Below are positions 12,608 through 20,096 of a DNA stretch of 64,000 bases, piece after piece; position 1 is the stretch's first letter; every line of letters starts with the position of its first letter. The stretch covers positions 1 through 64,000 of the forward strand of contig CAVZWN010000005.1 in assembly GCA_963779055.1 (NCBI GenBank). The letters are read 5' to 3'. A program made the translations under genes and the position numbers. The notes under the pieces were generated by a model. That model had not been told where the DNA came from. It was given only the letters and a program-made list of their open reading frames with translations, and searched no databases. Source of the stretch: Sulfurimicrobium sp963779055. GTDB taxonomy: Bacteria > Pseudomonadota > Gammaproteobacteria > Burkholderiales > Sulfuricellaceae.

Positions 12608-13072
12608 CTAACCGCCCTGCCATTGCAGCAATCGCCCCATCATGCGGCGGCAGTGGCTGCCTCGCCAGTATATATGATGACAACACGGGCACTGCATCAC
12701 CGGCTCGCCGGACTGCCGGACATCCTGCGGCACGCGCGGCATGGCTTGTTCGCTCACCGGGGCCAGCAGCGCGTTGTCCAGCAGGCAACGGGTAAAAGCG
12801 CGGCCAGTCCAGTCCATAGCGAAATATCTTCCCAGCGCTTCAGCCTGGGCATCCAGCGAACCTTGGGTGAGAATGAACACCCTGCCCCGGGCGGCCTTGT
12901 GTTCGATAATTTTTCTGTCTGCAGTGAGCAGATAGCGGTTTTCATCGATCGCCTGGCGCAACACCTCCCGGTCAGCGGCAGCATCACCGGCAAGCGCCGT
13001 GTCATAACCAGCCGCCCTGAGGTAACGGGCAAAACGTGCCAGCATGGCGTCACATAAAAATTTCGTTTCCAT
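12608..13072 (-). CDS. Mut7-C RNAse domain protein
   Basis: A 154-residue protein that fits the Mut7-C family (PIN-like fold). It has the family start FLCDAMLARFARYLRAAGYD, the acidic pair around DREVL, the stretch LLTADRKI, and a C-terminal zinc-ribbon-like Cys set (MQCPCCHHIYWRGSHC). Members are small predicted RNases of unproven role. It is monocistronic here, convergent with nothing obvious, and divergent from the small secreted protein at 13201. Biochemical function is inferred only from the fold. Confidence 0.75.
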   Translation of the reverse strand: METKFLCDAMLARFARYLRAAGYDTALAGDAAADREVLRQAIDENRYLLTADRKIIEHKAARGRVFILTQGSLDAQAEALGRYFAMDWTGRAFTRCLLDNALLAPVSEQAMPRVPQDVRQSGEPVMQCPCCHHIYWRGSHCRRMMGRLLQWQGG

Positions 13073-13200
13073 TTCGACCGGATATTCGAACCAATTTCCG
13101 TTAAAGCGTGTCCTAGTTTTTCAAGGACCCGGCATTTTCACAAATGCCGTTTCCCTGACAGTAATCTCAATAATAAACTCTTTTCAGTTGGAGATTTATC

Positions 13201-13584
13201 ATGCTCAAACGTACATTGATTTCCGCCGCTATTGTGGCTCTCTATGCTGCTGCAAATGCTTCCTGGGCAGTGGATGCCGAGCAGACTCAACAGCAAACCG
13301 CCAGCAGCGAACAGGTGTATGGCAGCCAGTTGATGACGCAGCAGGAGCGTCTGGAATATCGCAACAAGATGCGCGCCGCCAAAACAGCGGAGGAGCGCGA
13401 ACAAATCCGCGCTGAACACCATACCCGTATGCAGGCACGCGCACAGGAAAAGGGCCTCACCCTTCCAGACAATCCCCCTGAAACCGGCGCCAGAAAAGGC
13501 ATGGGGACCGGACCTCGCGACGGCATGGGCCCCGGTGGCGGCATGGGGCCTGGCGGCGGTATGGGACCTGGGGGCGGCAGATAG
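13201..13584 (+). CDS. Small exported protein with Gly/Met-rich C-terminus
   Basis: A 127-residue protein with a clear signal peptide (LISAAIVALYAAANASWA, cleavage near residue 23). The mature part is rich in Gln, Glu, Arg and Lys, with a likely helical segment (TQQERLEYRNKMRAAKTAEE), then a short Gly-Met-Pro repeat (GMGPGG three times) at the end. A GGAG ribosome site precedes the ATG. Related short periplasmic proteins are common in betaproteobacteria, but I know no proven function. The Met/Gly-rich tail could bind metal (inference). A terminator follows. Confidence 0.7.
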   Translation: MLKRTLISAAIVALYAAANASWAVDAEQTQQQTASSEQVYGSQLMTQQERLEYRNKMRAAKTAEEREQIRAEHHTRMQARAQEKGLTLPDNPPETGARKGMGTGPRDGMGPGGGMGPGGGMGPGGGR

Positions 13585-13613
13585 ACACATCCCCGCACAG
13601 ATTCTTCCTTATT

Positions 13614-13640
13614 CCCCGCTCTATGCGGGGATTTTATTAT
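13614..13640 (+). terminator. Hairpin terminator after the Gly-rich exported protein
   Basis: A CCCCGC...GCGGGG stem with a short loop is followed by ATTTTATTAT, about 30 bases after the stop. Confidence 0.65.
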
Positions 13641-13796
13641 CTGCACCATGACGATGCGCCATGCATACCCGCTGCACCACACGCATGCAGAAAAATCAGC
13701 ACCAAATAATATCTTATTGATTTATATAGCCTATAAAGCTGGCACAAGGCTTGCTGCTTTCCTTGCAATCAGAATGCCATATCAAGGAAAAACTGC

Positions 13797-14771
13797 ATGA
13801 GCACTGCAGGACTTATCAAAGCACTCGGGCGGGGCCAAACCAGCCTGACTGAAACGGAAGCCTACACACTTTTTTCCGCCATGCTCGATGAAGGGCTGGC
13901 AGACCTGGAACTCGGCGCCCTGCTCTATGCCTTGCGGACCAAGGGCGAAAGTCTGGACGAGATGCTTGGATTCAAACGCGCGGCAGGAGAACGCCTTTAC
14001 CGCCTGCAGGCACCCGCAAGCGAAATCCAGCCCGTGATCATTCCAGCCTACGGTGGCGGGCAAAACAGCGTCAATCTCGTACCCCTGCTGGCGCTGCTAC
14101 TGCAGCGCTTTGAGATTACCGTGCTGGTGCACGGTTCGCTGGAAAGCAATGACGGCGTGGCTGCAGCCTATATTCTGCGTGAACTCGGCATACTCCCCAG
14201 TACCAGCGTCATCCAGGCACAGCAGACACTCGACCAGCAGGGGCTGGCATTTCTCCCCACTGCAGCATTATGCCCGGGGCTGGCCACCCTGCTCAGCCTG
14301 CGCGGCCGCCTCGGCCTGCGCAACAGCGCGCATCTCATGGTCAAGGTACTGGAACCCTTCGGCACCACAGGCCTGCATCTGGTCAGTGCCAGCCAGCCGG
14401 AATGCATGAACCGCCTGCGCGAACTCCTGCATGTCACAGAAACAAATGCCCTGCTGTTGCAAAGCAGCGGCGGAGATCCCTGTGCAAACCCCGCGCAGCG
14501 ACCGCAACTGGAGTTCATCAGCAATGGCGGCAGCGACATCCTGTTTGAAGCCGAGCGCGGGCCGGAGCGAATGGCTCAGCACCTGCCCAACCCCACCAGT
14601 GCAGCAGCCACGGCACTGTGGACCCGGCAGGTGCTGGAAGGCCAGATCCCGCTCCCCCTGCCGCTCGCCAACCAGCTTGCGTGCTGTCTCTATGCCAGTG
14701 GATACACTCAGGACCTGAATCAGGCAAAGGCCATTGCAGCCGTCCAGGCCGGCGGGCTTGCCGCGGCATAG
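13797..14771 (+). CDS. ybiB: YbiB-like TrpD2 family DNA-binding protein
   Basis: A 324-residue protein of the anthranilate phosphoribosyltransferase-like (TrpD2/YbiB) family. The N-terminal helical domain (residues ~1-65) and the glycine loop PAYGGGQNSVN (~83-93) match the TrpD fold, but the usual TrpD GTGGD loop is altered, so it is unlikely to make tryptophan. E. coli YbiB binds nucleic acid and is linked to the SOS response. No other trp genes are nearby. A hairpin follows at 14875. Start chosen at the ATG after AAGGAAAAACTGC. Confidence 0.8.
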   Translation: MSTAGLIKALGRGQTSLTETEAYTLFSAMLDEGLADLELGALLYALRTKGESLDEMLGFKRAAGERLYRLQAPASEIQPVIIPAYGGGQNSVNLVPLLALLLQRFEITVLVHGSLESNDGVAAAYILRELGILPSTSVIQAQQTLDQQGLAFLPTAALCPGLATLLSLRGRLGLRNSAHLMVKVLEPFGTTGLHLVSASQPECMNRLRELLHVTETNALLLQSSGGDPCANPAQRPQLEFISNGGSDILFEAERGPERMAQHLPNPTSAAATALWTRQVLEGQIPLPLPLANQLACCLYASGYTQDLNQAKAIAAVQAGGLAAA

Positions 14772-14874
14772 CAGGCCCAGTCCGGGCCAAAACCTAAAGG
14801 CGATAGATTTACTCAACTATTGCCGTGAGCAGGGTTTTTAGGTAAACTCATTCTAAATCAGACTTAAGCTCAGG

Positions 14875-14907
14875 CAGGCAAGGCAATCTATCCTTGCCTG
14901 ATTTATT
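14875..14907 (+). terminator. Hairpin between ybiB and sodB
   Basis: A perfect 9-bp stem (CAGGCAAGG / CCTTGCCTG) is followed by ATTTATTT. It could end ybiB transcription, or lie in the sodB leader, about 25 bases before the sodB start. Confidence 0.55.
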
Positions 14908-14931
14908 TCAAACCTCTCCCAAGGAGTAAAA

Positions 14932-15519
14932 ATGGAACACCAACTGCCCGCACTGCCCTATGCCATGGATGCCCTGCAACCGCACATGTCCAAGGAAACC
15001 TTCGAATACCACTATGCGAAGCACCATCAGGCCTACGTCACCAACCTGAACAACCTGATCAAGGGCACCGAATACGAAAGCCTGGATCTCGAAGCCATTA
15101 TCAAGAAGGCCCCGGCCGGCGGCGTTTACAATAACTCTGCCCAGGTGTGGAACCACACTTTCTTCTGGAACTGCATGAAGCCCAACGGCGGCGGCGAACC
15201 CACCGGCGCGCTGGCTGACGCCATCAAGGCAAAATGGGGCTCTTTCGACGAGTTCAAGAAAGCCTTCCAGACTTCCGCTGTCGGCAACTTCGGTTCCGGC
15301 TGGACCTGGCTGGTGAAGAAGGCTGACGGCTCCGTCGATATCGTCAACATGGGTGCTGCCGGCACCCCCCTGACCACCGCCGACAAGGCGCTGCTGTGCG
15401 TTGACGTATGGGAACACGCCTACTACATCGACTATCGCAACCTGCGTCCGAAATTTGTCGAAACCTTCCTGACCAGCCTGGTCAACTGGGACTTTGTAGC
15501 GAAAAACTTCGCAGCTTGA
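14932..15519 (+). CDS. sodB: Iron superoxide dismutase
   Basis: A 195-residue cytoplasmic superoxide dismutase converting superoxide to H2O2 and O2. Metal ligands are visible: His27, His75, Asp158 and His162 (DVWEHAYY). Gln71 in AQVWNHTFFW sits where Fe-type enzymes carry Gln, so iron rather than manganese is predicted. No signal peptide is present. The AAGGAG ribosome site lies seven bases before the ATG. It appears monocistronic with its own terminator. A microaerobic organism with a cbb3 oxidase would use it for oxidative defence. Confidence 0.97.
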   Translation: MEHQLPALPYAMDALQPHMSKETFEYHYAKHHQAYVTNLNNLIKGTEYESLDLEAIIKKAPAGGVYNNSAQVWNHTFFWNCMKPNGGGEPTGALADAIKAKWGSFDEFKKAFQTSAVGNFGSGWTWLVKKADGSVDIVNMGAAGTPLTTADKALLCVDVWEHAYYIDYRNLRPKFVETFLTSLVNWDFVAKNFAA

Positions 15520-15553
15520 ATGCTGTTGTTTCGTTAGAAAACGTCACGAAAAT

Positions 15554-15585
15554 AAAAATGGGGAGCAGATTGCTCCCCATTTTTT
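15554..15585 (+). terminator. Intrinsic terminator after sodB
   Basis: AAAAATGGGGAGCA and its reverse complement are separated by GAT, with a T-run. The symmetrical A/T tails make it likely bidirectional. Confidence 0.85.
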
Positions 15586-15659
15586 CGTCCATTGCCCCTG
15601 CATATGAAGTGCAATTTAGATGACGTGTTCCCGGTTTGATGTCACATGAACGCCCGTGG

Positions 15660-16343
15660 TCAGGGTTTAGTCTTTCCCTTGCCGCTCGACCAGCCTTCGA
15701 TGACACGAGCCGCCCAGTCGCGCCCTCCCAGACCAAAGGCCAGTGCCAGCGCCAGGCAGGTTGCACCGAACAGGATCGCGAAAGCGGTCGTCAACAGTTG
15801 AGTGCCGATGGCCAGTTGTTCGAGGGCCACGAACACCGCGAACACCTGAACACCGTATTCCGAGATGGTGCTGATGGTGAGCGCCCCGCCAACCCCGAGA
15901 TTGCGCAGCCAGGCGAACACCATGCGGTTGATGAAACGCGCCAGCAACGTGCCGAAAATAATGATCAGCACCGCGACAATGATATTGGGCAGAAATAGCG
16001 CCACGCGGTGGAACAGGTCTGCCACTGCGGTCAAGCCAAGACTGCTGGAAACAGTGACCAGGACAATCAGCAGCACCAGCCAGTAACTCACTTCACTGAT
16101 GATGCCGGCAAAGGTGATCTGCATGTCGCCGTGCTTGAGAAATTCCTCGACGCCGGTTTTCTGTGCCAGACGATCAAAGTGGGCCAGCGTCAGCAGGCGC
16201 TTCACACCGCTGCGCACCAGCTTGGCGACAACCCAGCCGAAAAACAGCAGCACCAGGGCCGCAAGCAGTTTAGGCAGGAAATCGGCAAGTTGCCCAATGA
16301 TCGCATTGAATGATGAAATGAAAATATCGAATTGCTGCTGCAT
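15660..16343 (-). CDS. MscS-like membrane protein with conserved TM helix repeats
   Basis: A 227-residue integral membrane protein with about five transmembrane segments (for example LLAALVLLFFGWVVAKLV at ~28-45, then three further long hydrophobic stretches). It fits the family of small proteins with the conserved TM helix also found in mechanosensitive channels, but has no full MscS beta domain. Glycine- and aromatic-spaced segments such as LPKLLAALVLLFFGWVVAKL and LPNIIVAVLIIIFGTLLARF are typical. It is isolated between sodB and dusC. Channel activity is inference. Confidence 0.75.
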   Translation of the reverse strand: MQQQFDIFISSFNAIIGQLADFLPKLLAALVLLFFGWVVAKLVRSGVKRLLTLAHFDRLAQKTGVEEFLKHGDMQITFAGIISEVSYWLVLLIVLVTVSSSLGLTAVADLFHRVALFLPNIIVAVLIIIFGTLLARFINRMVFAWLRNLGVGGALTISTISEYGVQVFAVFVALEQLAIGTQLLTTAFAILFGATCLALALAFGLGGRDWAARVIEGWSSGKGKTKP

Positions 16344-16679
16344 GGATGAACCTCCTGTGCATGATGTGCGCGGAACGAAGTGACAGTGTCTATTGCCGGC
16401 TGCCGTTCATGGCGGAAGTAAACAGAATACCGGCATTGCAATATTGCATTGCTGGCAGCCACAGTATAGCCAAGCACAGAGGATCGTGAAACCGGTCCTC
16501 CGTGGCAAAGTGGGATGGATGGGCTTCCCTGTACGCACTCCCGACAGCTCGTCTAACGCTTCCCCCCTGACAAGGGGGGATCGAGGGGGGGTTGCGGAGG
16601 CTTATATTTTCCACCGCATCAACCCCCTGCCCCCCCATGTCAGGGGAAGTCATATGTTTCGAAGTGACTGGCTGCTAAA
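16344..16679. other. Non-coding gap with a C/G-rich palindromic repeat
   Basis: This 336-base gap separates the MscS-like gene from dusC. Its right half (16558-16649) is a palindromic repeat listed separately. In the left half I see no coding frame, RNA gene or clear promoter. Confidence 0.6.
16558..16649. repeat. C/G-rich palindromic repeat, copy 1
   Basis: The element pairs CCCCCCTGACAAGGGGGG with a reversed arm ending CATGTCAGGGGAAG, with a central GCGGAGG/CCACCGC segment. The same modules occur at 17655-17751 and inside hrpA at 53838-53940. It lies about 30 bases before dusC. Confidence 0.8.
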
Positions 16680-17669
16680 ATGAGCGCCCAGCAACCGCAG
16701 AACAACACCATGCGACTGATTCTCGCCCCGATGGAGGGCCTCGCCGACCAGGATATGCGCGATGTATTGACGCGCCTGGGCGGGATTGACCTGTGCGTCG
16801 CCGAATTCGTGCGCGTCACCCATCATCTGATTACCGAGCGCGTCCTCCTGCGCACCGTCCCGGAGCTGGCCAACGGTGGCTGCACCCGTGCGGGGGTGCC
16901 GGTCCGGGTACAGCTGCTGGGCAGCGACCCGGTGTGCCTGGCCGAAAACGCCGCGCATATCGCCAGCCTCGGCGCGCCGGGCATCGACATCAATTTCGGC
17001 TGCCCGGCGCCCACGGTCAATCGCCACGGTGGCGGGGCTGTCCTGCTGCAACACCCGGAAATCATCCATGCCATTGTCAGCGCTACACGCCGCGCCGTAC
17101 CAAGCCATATCCCCGTCACCGCCAAGATGCGCCTCGGGCTGACGGATACTTCGCTGACCCTGGATTGCGCCCGCGCCATCGAAGCAGGTGGTGCCGACGA
17201 GCTTACCGTCCATGCCCGCACCAAGGTTGAAGGCTACCGCCCGCCTGCACACTGGGAGTGGCTCGCCCATATCCGCGAAGTCGTGAAGCTGCCACTGGTG
17301 GCCAATGGCGAGGTATGGTCACCGCAGGACTGGGAAGAGATACGCCGGGTCAGCGGTTGCAGCGACGTGATGATCGGGCGCGGCGCCATCGTCCGTCCGG
17401 ACCTGGCGCTGCGCATCAGGACAGGGGCAGAAGCCATATCCTGGCCCGTCTTGCTGCCCTGGGTGGTAAATTACTACCAGCGCCTGCGCACCCGGGTGGA
17501 ACCGAAGCATGCGCCGGGGCGGCTCAAGCAGTGGCTGGGCATGCTGCGCAGTGCCTATCCGGAAGCGGATGCGTTGCACCAGACCCTGCGTGCCGAGCGC
17601 GACCCGGATGTAGTGGAAAGGCTGCTGCTGATAGTCAGCCAAAATGAAACAAATGGGCACCCCCCCTGA
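16680..17669 (+). CDS. dusC: tRNA-dihydrouridine synthase (DusC type)
   Basis: A 329-residue FMN- and NADPH-dependent enzyme that reduces uridine in tRNA; the DusC subgroup acts on U16. Family hallmarks: APMEGLAD near the start, catalytic Cys in DINFGCPAPTVNRHGGGA, AKMRLG, VHARTKVEGYRPPAHW and the phosphate-binding VMIGRGAI. The second Met (16710, MRLILAPMEG) aligns better with E. coli DusC and may be the true start; no ribosome site decides it. The last residues (NGHPP) and the stop codon are supplied by the palindromic repeat that follows, so the native C-terminus may have been altered. Confidence 0.92.
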   Translation: MSAQQPQNNTMRLILAPMEGLADQDMRDVLTRLGGIDLCVAEFVRVTHHLITERVLLRTVPELANGGCTRAGVPVRVQLLGSDPVCLAENAAHIASLGAPGIDINFGCPAPTVNRHGGGAVLLQHPEIIHAIVSATRRAVPSHIPVTAKMRLGLTDTSLTLDCARAIEAGGADELTVHARTKVEGYRPPAHWEWLAHIREVVKLPLVANGEVWSPQDWEEIRRVSGCSDVMIGRGAIVRPDLALRIRTGAEAISWPVLLPWVVNYYQRLRTRVEPKHAPGRLKQWLGMLRSAYPEADALHQTLRAERDPDVVERLLLIVSQNETNGHPP

Positions 17670-17751
17670 CAAGGGGGGGGCAGGGGGGGTTAATGCGGAG
17701 GAAAATATCCCCTCCGCAACCCCCCTCAATCCCCCCTTGTCAGGGGGGAAG
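17655..17751. repeat. C/G-rich palindromic repeat, copy 2, overlapping the dusC stop
   Basis: Two opposed copies of the CCCCCCTGACAAGGGGGG / CCCCCCTTGTCAGGGGGG palindrome flank GCGGAGG...CCTCCGC, so the whole element can fold into one large stem. It includes the dusC stop codon (17667-17669) and fills most of the gap to ccmI. Confidence 0.85.
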
Positions 17752-17806
17752 TGTCTGGGCTCCAGTCAACGTTTATGATGTTTCAACGTGACTGATTACC
17801 TAGACC

Positions 17807-19090
17807 TCAGGGCAAGACCTTGTCGATGACAATCTCGACACCTTGCTGACCGAGCTTGACGGGGCTGACCCGGCCCAGCAGATCACCACTTTGCGTGATC
17901 GCCTGCCCCGATTTCGACACGCGCGCACTGATCATGACTTCGGCGTGATTGGACAGTTTGTCATTGGGCGTCATGGCAAGAGAATCATCCAGCGTGAAGC
18001 GATAGGGAAGCTGTCTGGCTTCGATTTTCAGGCTGGCGATCGGCATTTTAGGGCCTTGCGGCATCTGCGCGTAAATGAACACCGTGTCGCCGGGAGCGAA
18101 CTTGCCGGCAAGATCGCCGCTCACCGATACGGTGCCGGAAATCGCTGCGGCTGCGCCTGCCGGGGCTTCGGCCGCACTGTTCTGGTTTTGTGTGCTTTGA
18201 GCGCCTGCTGCAGAGAGGTTGTCCAGGCCGGGAACCGTCCCGCCCGCCCGCTCGGCATCCTGAATCGCCGCCCGGATATTGCCCGCATAAGAATCATCAG
18301 GAGGAAGAATCTGGAGCAATCTGCGCCAATACTCCGCAGCCTTGGAAAAGTCCTGGATCTGATATGCGGCGCTCCCCGCAAGATTCAGCGCCTTCCCGTC
18401 CTGCGGGTTCATCTGCAGGGCCTTGTTGATCAGTTCAAGTGGTTTGCCCTGCAAGCTTCCGCCCTGCGCCATGGCAAGCACGTCTGCATGGTCGGCTAAA
18501 ACAGCGGATTCATTGGGAAGAAGCTCGCTGATTTTGGCGAAAATCCGTGCCGCCTCAGCAAATTGTCCGGTTGCACCGTAGCTGCGCGCCAGCATGTGCC
18601 AACCGGCGACATCATCCGGATTGTCCTTCAACCGCGCTTCCAGAGCCGCAATCATGGGTGCGGCTTCGTGCTGCCCCTGTTCAGCCACAGGCGCCTGACT
18701 GCGCTGCATCATGGCGGCATCGGGACTGCCCAGCGCCACATAAATTCCGATTGCCAGCAGCGGAATCGCCCCGGCAAGGGCATAGCCCAGGCCACGCCCG
18801 GTCTTGCTGGCTGCTGCCGGAGCGGATTCCATGGGCACATCCTCGCTCAGGCGTTTTTCGATTTCCAGCCGCGCATCCTCATAGAGCTGCTGCTCCAGTT
18901 CGCCGCTATCGAGATCGGCTTTCAGCTCTGCTAGCTGATCGTGGTAGATGGCGATATTGGCAGCTTTGCGATCGACGTGATCTGACCGCGTTTCGCGGCG
19001 CAGTAGCGGTGGCAGAATAAAGGCCAGCGCAGCGCCGATCAGCAGGAGGAAGAGTACCCAGAACAGCGAAATGGTCCAGAAATTGCTCAT
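17807..19090 (-). CDS. ccmI: Cytochrome c maturation protein CcmI
   Basis: A 427-residue apocytochrome c chaperone, last gene of the ccm operon. The N-terminus has a membrane segment (FWVLFLLLIGAALAFILP) and a heptad-rich cytoplasmic loop (IAIYHDQLAELKADLDSGEL), then a second membrane segment (~101-119) and periplasmic TPR repeats (~160-290). The C-terminal ~110 residues form a separate beta domain (ISGTVSVSGDLAGKF...). In other bacteria CcmI delivers unfolded apocytochrome to CcmF/CcmH. It overlaps ccmH by 4 bases. Confidence 0.93.
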   Translation of the reverse strand: MSNFWTISLFWVLFLLLIGAALAFILPPLLRRETRSDHVDRKAANIAIYHDQLAELKADLDSGELEQQLYEDARLEIEKRLSEDVPMESAPAAASKTGRGLGYALAGAIPLLAIGIYVALGSPDAAMMQRSQAPVAEQGQHEAAPMIAALEARLKDNPDDVAGWHMLARSYGATGQFAEAARIFAKISELLPNESAVLADHADVLAMAQGGSLQGKPLELINKALQMNPQDGKALNLAGSAAYQIQDFSKAAEYWRRLLQILPPDDSYAGNIRAAIQDAERAGGTVPGLDNLSAAGAQSTQNQNSAAEAPAGAAAAISGTVSVSGDLAGKFAPGDTVFIYAQMPQGPKMPIASLKIEARQLPYRFTLDDSLAMTPNDKLSNHAEVMISARVSKSGQAITQSGDLLGRVSPVKLGQQGVEIVIDKVLP

Positions 19091-19575
19091 GATTCGTTTC
19101 CGTTATTGCCCAAGAGAGCTTCTACGCGTTTTTTCTCTTCCGCGGACAAGGACTCGCCGGCGATGCGCTCTCCGCGCCGTTTAAGGTAAAAATAAAAACC
19201 GCCCGCAGCACCTGCCAGCAACACGAAGGGGCCGAGCCACAGCAGCCAGGTCAGAGGCTTGAACGGCGGCTTGTAAAGCACGAAATCGCCATAACGCTGG
19301 GTGAGATAATCGATCACCTGGTCATCGCTCTTGCCGGCACGCAACTGATCACGGATTTCCTGACGCAGATCCTGCGCCAGTTCGGCATGAGAGCCTGCCA
19401 GCGACTCGTTCTGGCAAACCAGGCAGCGCAAATCCTCGGAAAGCGTAATCATGCGCTGCTCCAGCACCGGGTCCTCGGCAACAGGCACAGCCTCACCCGC
19501 GATAGAGGCAAGGGGAAGCCAGAGGACCAGGGCCAACACCCCGGCTCGCTGCGCGAATTTCATATTGAGCCTCAT
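19087..19575 (-). CDS. ccmH: Cytochrome c maturation protein CcmH
   Basis: A 162-residue membrane-anchored thiol protein. It has a signal peptide (VLALVLWLPLASIAG), the redox motif LRCLVCQNESLAGS, and a C-terminal membrane segment (LTWLLWLGPFVLLAGAAGGF). It keeps the apocytochrome CXXCH cysteines reduced and works with CcmF and CcmI. It is the short form, matching the separate ccmI. It overlaps ccmI and ccmG by 4 bases each. Confidence 0.95.
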   Translation of the reverse strand: MRLNMKFAQRAGVLALVLWLPLASIAGEAVPVAEDPVLEQRMITLSEDLRCLVCQNESLAGSHAELAQDLRQEIRDQLRAGKSDDQVIDYLTQRYGDFVLYKPPFKPLTWLLWLGPFVLLAGAAGGFYFYLKRRGERIAGESLSAEEKKRVEALLGNNGNES

Positions 19576-20096
19576 TGCTGCAACTCCTTCACCAGGGGAA
19601 GAATCTTCCTTTCCAGAATTTCTCCAGTCAGGGGGCCGGTATGCTTGTAGCGGATAATGCCGCCCTTATCGATCAGATAGGTCTCGGGAACACCGTACAC
19701 GCCATAATTGATGCCCGAGCGCCCATCGGGATCCATCACGGTCTCGACATAGGGATTGCCGAAACGCGCCAGCACCGCACGCGCGTCGCCGGGCTGATCC
19801 TTGTAGTCCATGCCGTAGATCGGCACGATGCCTTTTCTTCCCAGATCGATCAGGAGATCGTGTTCCTGGCGGCAGGAACCGCACCATGAAGCCCACACGT
19901 TGAACAGCCAGACCTTGCCACGCAGGTCCGCCGGGCTCATTTGCCGGGACGGGTCGGACAGCAGGGCGAGCTTGAAATCGGGCGCCGGCTTGCCGATCAG
20001 CGGCGAGGGGACTTCGCGCGGATTGAGTTTGAGACCGATACCGAGAAAAATCACCAGGACAATAAAAATCCCCAGAGGAATCAGAAAACGCTTCAT
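19572..20096 (-). CDS. ccmG: Thiol:disulfide interchange protein CcmG (DsbE)
   Basis: A 174-residue membrane-tethered thioredoxin. The N-terminal anchor is FLIPLGIFIVLVIFLGIGL; the thioredoxin fold carries the active site WASWCGSCRQEH and the cis-proline in GVPETYLID. It passes reductant from CcdA/DsbD-type proteins to CcmH and apocytochrome. The ATG at 20096 (MKRFLIPL) is chosen; it overlaps the ccmF stop by 4 bases, in keeping with the rest of the operon. Confidence 0.95.
   Translation of the reverse strand: MKRFLIPLGIFIVLVIFLGIGLKLNPREVPSPLIGKPAPDFKLALLSDPSRQMSPADLRGKVWLFNVWASWCGSCRQEHDLLIDLGRKGIVPIYGMDYKDQPGDARAVLARFGNPYVETVMDPDGRSGINYGVYGVPETYLIDKGGIIRYKHTGPLTGEILERKILPLVKELQQ

Noticed and set aside
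13797..14771. Anthranilate phosphoribosyltransferase (trpD)
   Set aside because: The glycine loop differs from TrpD and no trp genes are adjacent; the YbiB group fits better.
16558..17751. Insertion sequence or transposon ends around dusC
   Set aside because: The two palindromic repeats flank dusC, but no transposase or target-site duplication is present, and dusC is a core gene.
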